Positions 61,695-64,000 of a DNA stretch of 64,000 nt are shown piece by piece. The DNA comes from Oleiharenicola lentus (lineage in GTDB: Bacteria > Verrucomicrobiota > Verrucomicrobiia > Opitutales > Opitutaceae), in assembly GCF_004118375.1 (NCBI RefSeq), contig NZ_SDHX01000001.1, positions 310,001-374,000 of the forward strand, written 5' to 3'. Both the position numbers and the translations under genes were made by a program. Position 1 is the first letter of the stretch, and each line of letters starts with the position of its first letter. The notes below the pieces were generated by a model that did not search any database, was not told where the DNA came from, and was given only the letters and a program-made list of their open reading frames with translations.

Positions 61695-64000
61695 ATGATC
61701 CGTCGCCTCCTGCTCCTCGCGGCGCTGGCGCCCGCGCTCTTCGCCGGGCCCTCCGTCTTCACCCATCGCCCCGACGATCCCGCCGCGGTATACGTCACGG
61801 CGGAGAACTTTGCGGTGAAAGCTGACGGCATGGGCGACGACACCGCTGCGTTGCAGGCCGCCATCAACCGCGTGCAGGAGACGACGCGGCGCGGCATCGT
61901 GTTCATCCCTTCGGGCCGCTACCGGCTCACGTCGGCGTTGCTCGTCTGGAGCGGCATCCGCCTCATCGGCTACGGACCGACCCGCCCCGTGTTCGTGCTC
62001 GGCGAAAACACGCCCGGCTACCAGGAGGGCGAGCGGAAGTATCTCGTGCACTTCGTCAGCGAGCGGCCGGCCTCGCCCGACCAACCGGTGCGCGACGCCA
62101 ACCCCGGCACGTTCTATTCGGCGATGAGCAACCTAGACATCGAGATCCGCGACGGCAATCCGGCCGCCGTGGGCGTACGTTCGCATTTCGCCCAGCACGG
62201 TTTCCTCTCCCACATGGATTTCCACATCGGGCAGGGCCGCGCCGGCGTGGAGGAGGTGGGCAACGAGTTTTCGCACCTGCGGTTCTTCGGCGGCGAGTTC
62301 GGCATCACCACGCACAAGCCGTCGCCGAGCTGGCCCTTTGTCCTGCTCGACACGCATTTCGAGGGCCAGCGCCGTGCCGCCATCGAGACCGAAGAGGGCG
62401 GGCTCACGCTCATCCGGCTCTCCGTGAAGAACACGCCGACCGCCCTTCTCGTCCGCCCTGATCGCTGCGAGGAACTCTGGCTGGAGGATTCGCGCTTCGA
62501 GAACCTCTCCGGTCCCGCGCTGGTCATCAGCGACGAGACCAGCGCGCGCACCTGGATCAATGTCCGCAACCTCTCCTGCGTGAACGTGCCGGAGTTTGCG
62601 CATTTCCGCGAGAGCGGCCGGCGCGTGGAAGGGAAGGGGACACGCTACGTGGTGAAGGAATTTTCCCACGGCCTGCACCTCGACGACCTCGGGGCGAATC
62701 CGGCCATCCGCACGACTTGGGACGCCACGGCCGTCGCCGCCGTGCCCGCGCCGGTGCCCAGCGATCTCATCCCGCTCCCGCCGATGGCGGAGTGGGTGAA
62801 CCTCCGCACGCTCGGGGCGAAGGGCGACGGCGAGATCGACGACACCGCCGCGTTGCGCTCCGCCATCGCCCAGCACCGCGTGATCTATCTGCCGACTGGC
62901 CGCTATCGCGTCACCGACACGATCACGCTCCGCCCCGACACCGTGCTCATCGGGCTCAACCCGATCACCACGCAGATCCTGATCCACGATTACACCCCGG
63001 CCTTCCAAAGTCCCGACGCCCCGCCCGGTCCGCCCGCCCCGCCGACGAATCCGCGCTGGGGCATCCCGCCGTCGTTCCCCGGCACCGCTGCTCCCATGGC
63101 CTTGATCGAGGCCCCGGCTGGCGGGTTGAACCTCGTCAACGGACTGGGTCTCGACACCGGTGGCGTGAACAACCGCGCGGTCGGCCTCAAGTGGATGGCC
63201 GGAGAAAAATCCAACGTGAACGACGTGCGTTTCCTCGGCGGCCACGGCACCTACGGCCCCGATGGCGTTTATCTGCGCATCTACAACGACACTCGCAGTG
63301 GCGATCCCGATTCGCGCCGCCGCTGGGACTCACAGCATGCGAGCCTGTGGGTGACGGCGGGAGGCGGTGGCGTGTTCAAGGGCATCTGGACGCCGAGCCC
63401 GTATTCGTCAGCCGGTTTATTTGTCTCCGACACCGCCACGCGGGGGCGCGTCTATGCGCTGTCGAGCGAGCATCACGTCCGCACCGAGGTGAAGCTCCGC
63501 AACGTGGCGAACTGGTCGTTCTACGCGCTCCAGACCGAGGCCGAGCGTCACGAGAGTCCGCGCATGCTGCCGCTGGAGATCGAGTCCTCGTCCGATCTGC
63601 TCTTCGCCAATTTCTTCATCTACCGCGTGGACACGCCGATCCCGTATGAGACCGGCATCCGCCTCGCCGACTCCCGCCGGTTGCAGTTCCGCGGCGTACA
63701 CGTCTACAGCCCCGGCAAGCTCAGCTACGACAACACGCTCGTGGACCGCACCACTGGAGCGGTTGTCCGTGCCCGTGAGATCGCTCGGCTCGATGTGTCG
63801 GGAAATGCCTCAGCCTGGAGGGCCCAGTTCCCGCTGGACCGCGGCACATCAGGAGAAGTGCCCTCCAACGATCCCCAAGCGGAGCTCACCCAAGTCGCCA
63901 CCGGTTTCACGAACGCCGACGGTCTCGTGACCGACGCGGCCGGGGTCGCGTGGTTCGTGGATCAAGCTGAAGGGCGTATCTTCCGCTGGTCGGCGGACAA
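61695..64000 (+). CDS. Double beta-helix protein (GH55-like) with SMP-30-like start, partial
   Basis: The frame opens at ATG 61695 and stays open to the window end, 768 codons. After the signal peptide (MIRRLLLLAALAPALFAG) two pectate-lyase-3-type helix starts occur: YVTAENFAVKADGMGDDTAAL near residue 35 and WVNLRTLGAKGDGEIDDTAAL near 370. This twin layout is typical of GH55 exo-beta-1,3-glucanases. The last residues (TGFTNADGLVTDAAGVAWFV) begin an SMP-30/gluconolactonase-like propeller. With two GH16 enzymes upstream, beta-1,3-glucan is the likely substrate (inference). Its C-terminus lies beyond the window. Confidence 0.8.
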   Translation, partial: MIRRLLLLAALAPALFAGPSVFTHRPDDPAAVYVTAENFAVKADGMGDDTAALQAAINRVQETTRRGIVFIPSGRYRLTSALLVWSGIRLIGYGPTRPVFVLGENTPGYQEGERKYLVHFVSERPASPDQPVRDANPGTFYSAMSNLDIEIRDGNPAAVGVRSHFAQHGFLSHMDFHIGQGRAGVEEVGNEFSHLRFFGGEFGITTHKPSPSWPFVLLDTHFEGQRRAAIETEEGGLTLIRLSVKNTPTALLVRPDRCEELWLEDSRFENLSGPALVISDETSARTWINVRNLSCVNVPEFAHFRESGRRVEGKGTRYVVKEFSHGLHLDDLGANPAIRTTWDATAVAAVPAPVPSDLIPLPPMAEWVNLRTLGAKGDGEIDDTAALRSAIAQHRVIYLPTGRYRVTDTITLRPDTVLIGLNPITTQILIHDYTPAFQSPDAPPGPPAPPTNPRWGIPPSFPGTAAPMALIEAPAGGLNLVNGLGLDTGGVNNRAVGLKWMAGEKSNVNDVRFLGGHGTYGPDGVYLRIYNDTRSGDPDSRRRWDSQHASLWVTAGGGGVFKGIWTPSPYSSAGLFVSDTATRGRVYALSSEHHVRTEVKLRNVANWSFYALQTEAERHESPRMLPLEIESSSDLLFANFFIYRVDTPIPYETGIRLADSRRLQFRGVHVYSPGKLSYDNTLVDRTTGAVVRAREIARLDVSGNASAWRAQFPLDRGTSGEVPSNDPQAELTQVATGFTNADGLVTDAAGVAWFVDQAEGRIFRWSAD

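Overview
The window looks like a chromosome segment of a Verrucomicrobiota bacterium, most likely Opitutaceae (inference). The reasons are high GC, an LSPFVV-type TonB-dependent receptor, a very dense set of exported plant- and algal-polysaccharide enzymes, and start codons that mostly lack a Shine-Dalgarno sequence and often follow a run of C. No rRNA gene or long mobile element is present. There is one tRNA with anticodon CAU.

Region 1 (1-16115) is a pectin / rhamnogalacturonan-I side-chain utilisation cluster. The minus strand carries a PL11 rhamnogalacturonan lyase coupled to an unknown exported protein, two exported carbohydrate esterases, a GH53 galactanase, a GH43-GH28 fusion, two beta-propeller glycosidase-like proteins, a GH29 fucosidase-like enzyme and a GH51 arabinofuranosidase. 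A divergent GH42 beta-galactosidase without a signal peptide completes it. Region 2 (16253-22734) holds a DeoR regulator with candidate operators, the bifunctional rhamnulose-phosphate aldolase/lactaldehyde dehydrogenase, rhamnulokinase and rhamnose isomerase, so rhamnose released by region 1 can be catabolised. A malate:quinone oxidoreductase follows.

Region 3 (24577-40642) is a mixed accessory stretch. It has a toxin-antitoxin pair, an orphan MacB/FtsX-type (ADOP-like) permease, a group II amino-acid decarboxylase, an exported bicupin, a nucleotidyltransferase with an overlapping unknown partner, DUF1801 and DUF2200 proteins, a large exported protein with a C-terminal zinc-finger-like motif, a P450, a GNAT and two decayed C-terminal gene fragments.

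Region 4 (40921-52252) encodes the non-phosphorylated L-fucose route. It comprises an AraC regulator with a tandem 10-bp site, L-fucose dehydrogenase-like SDR, mutarotase, lactonase, 2-keto-3-deoxy-fuconate dehydrogenase-like SDR, fuconate dehydratase and FAH-type hydrolase. A zinc alcohol dehydrogenase and an RbsB/A/C-type ABC importer accompany it. It could process fucose freed by the GH29.

Region 5 (52347-64000) has a class C beta-lactamase-like serine hydrolase, a terminator, the tRNA, and then a probable beta-1,3-glucan (laminarin-type) locus: LacI regulator, TonB receptor, GPH symporter, two GH16 enzymes joined by a possible frameshift or CTG start, and a double beta-helix protein with the start of an SMP-30-like domain, cut by the window end.

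The feature that ordinary annotation would miss is the repeat landscape. About ten families of 30-150 bp imperfect inverted repeats occupy almost every intergenic space, often nested inside one another. They also enter genes: one sits in frame inside rhamnulokinase, and arms of others encode the hydrophobic cores of at least three signal peptides.
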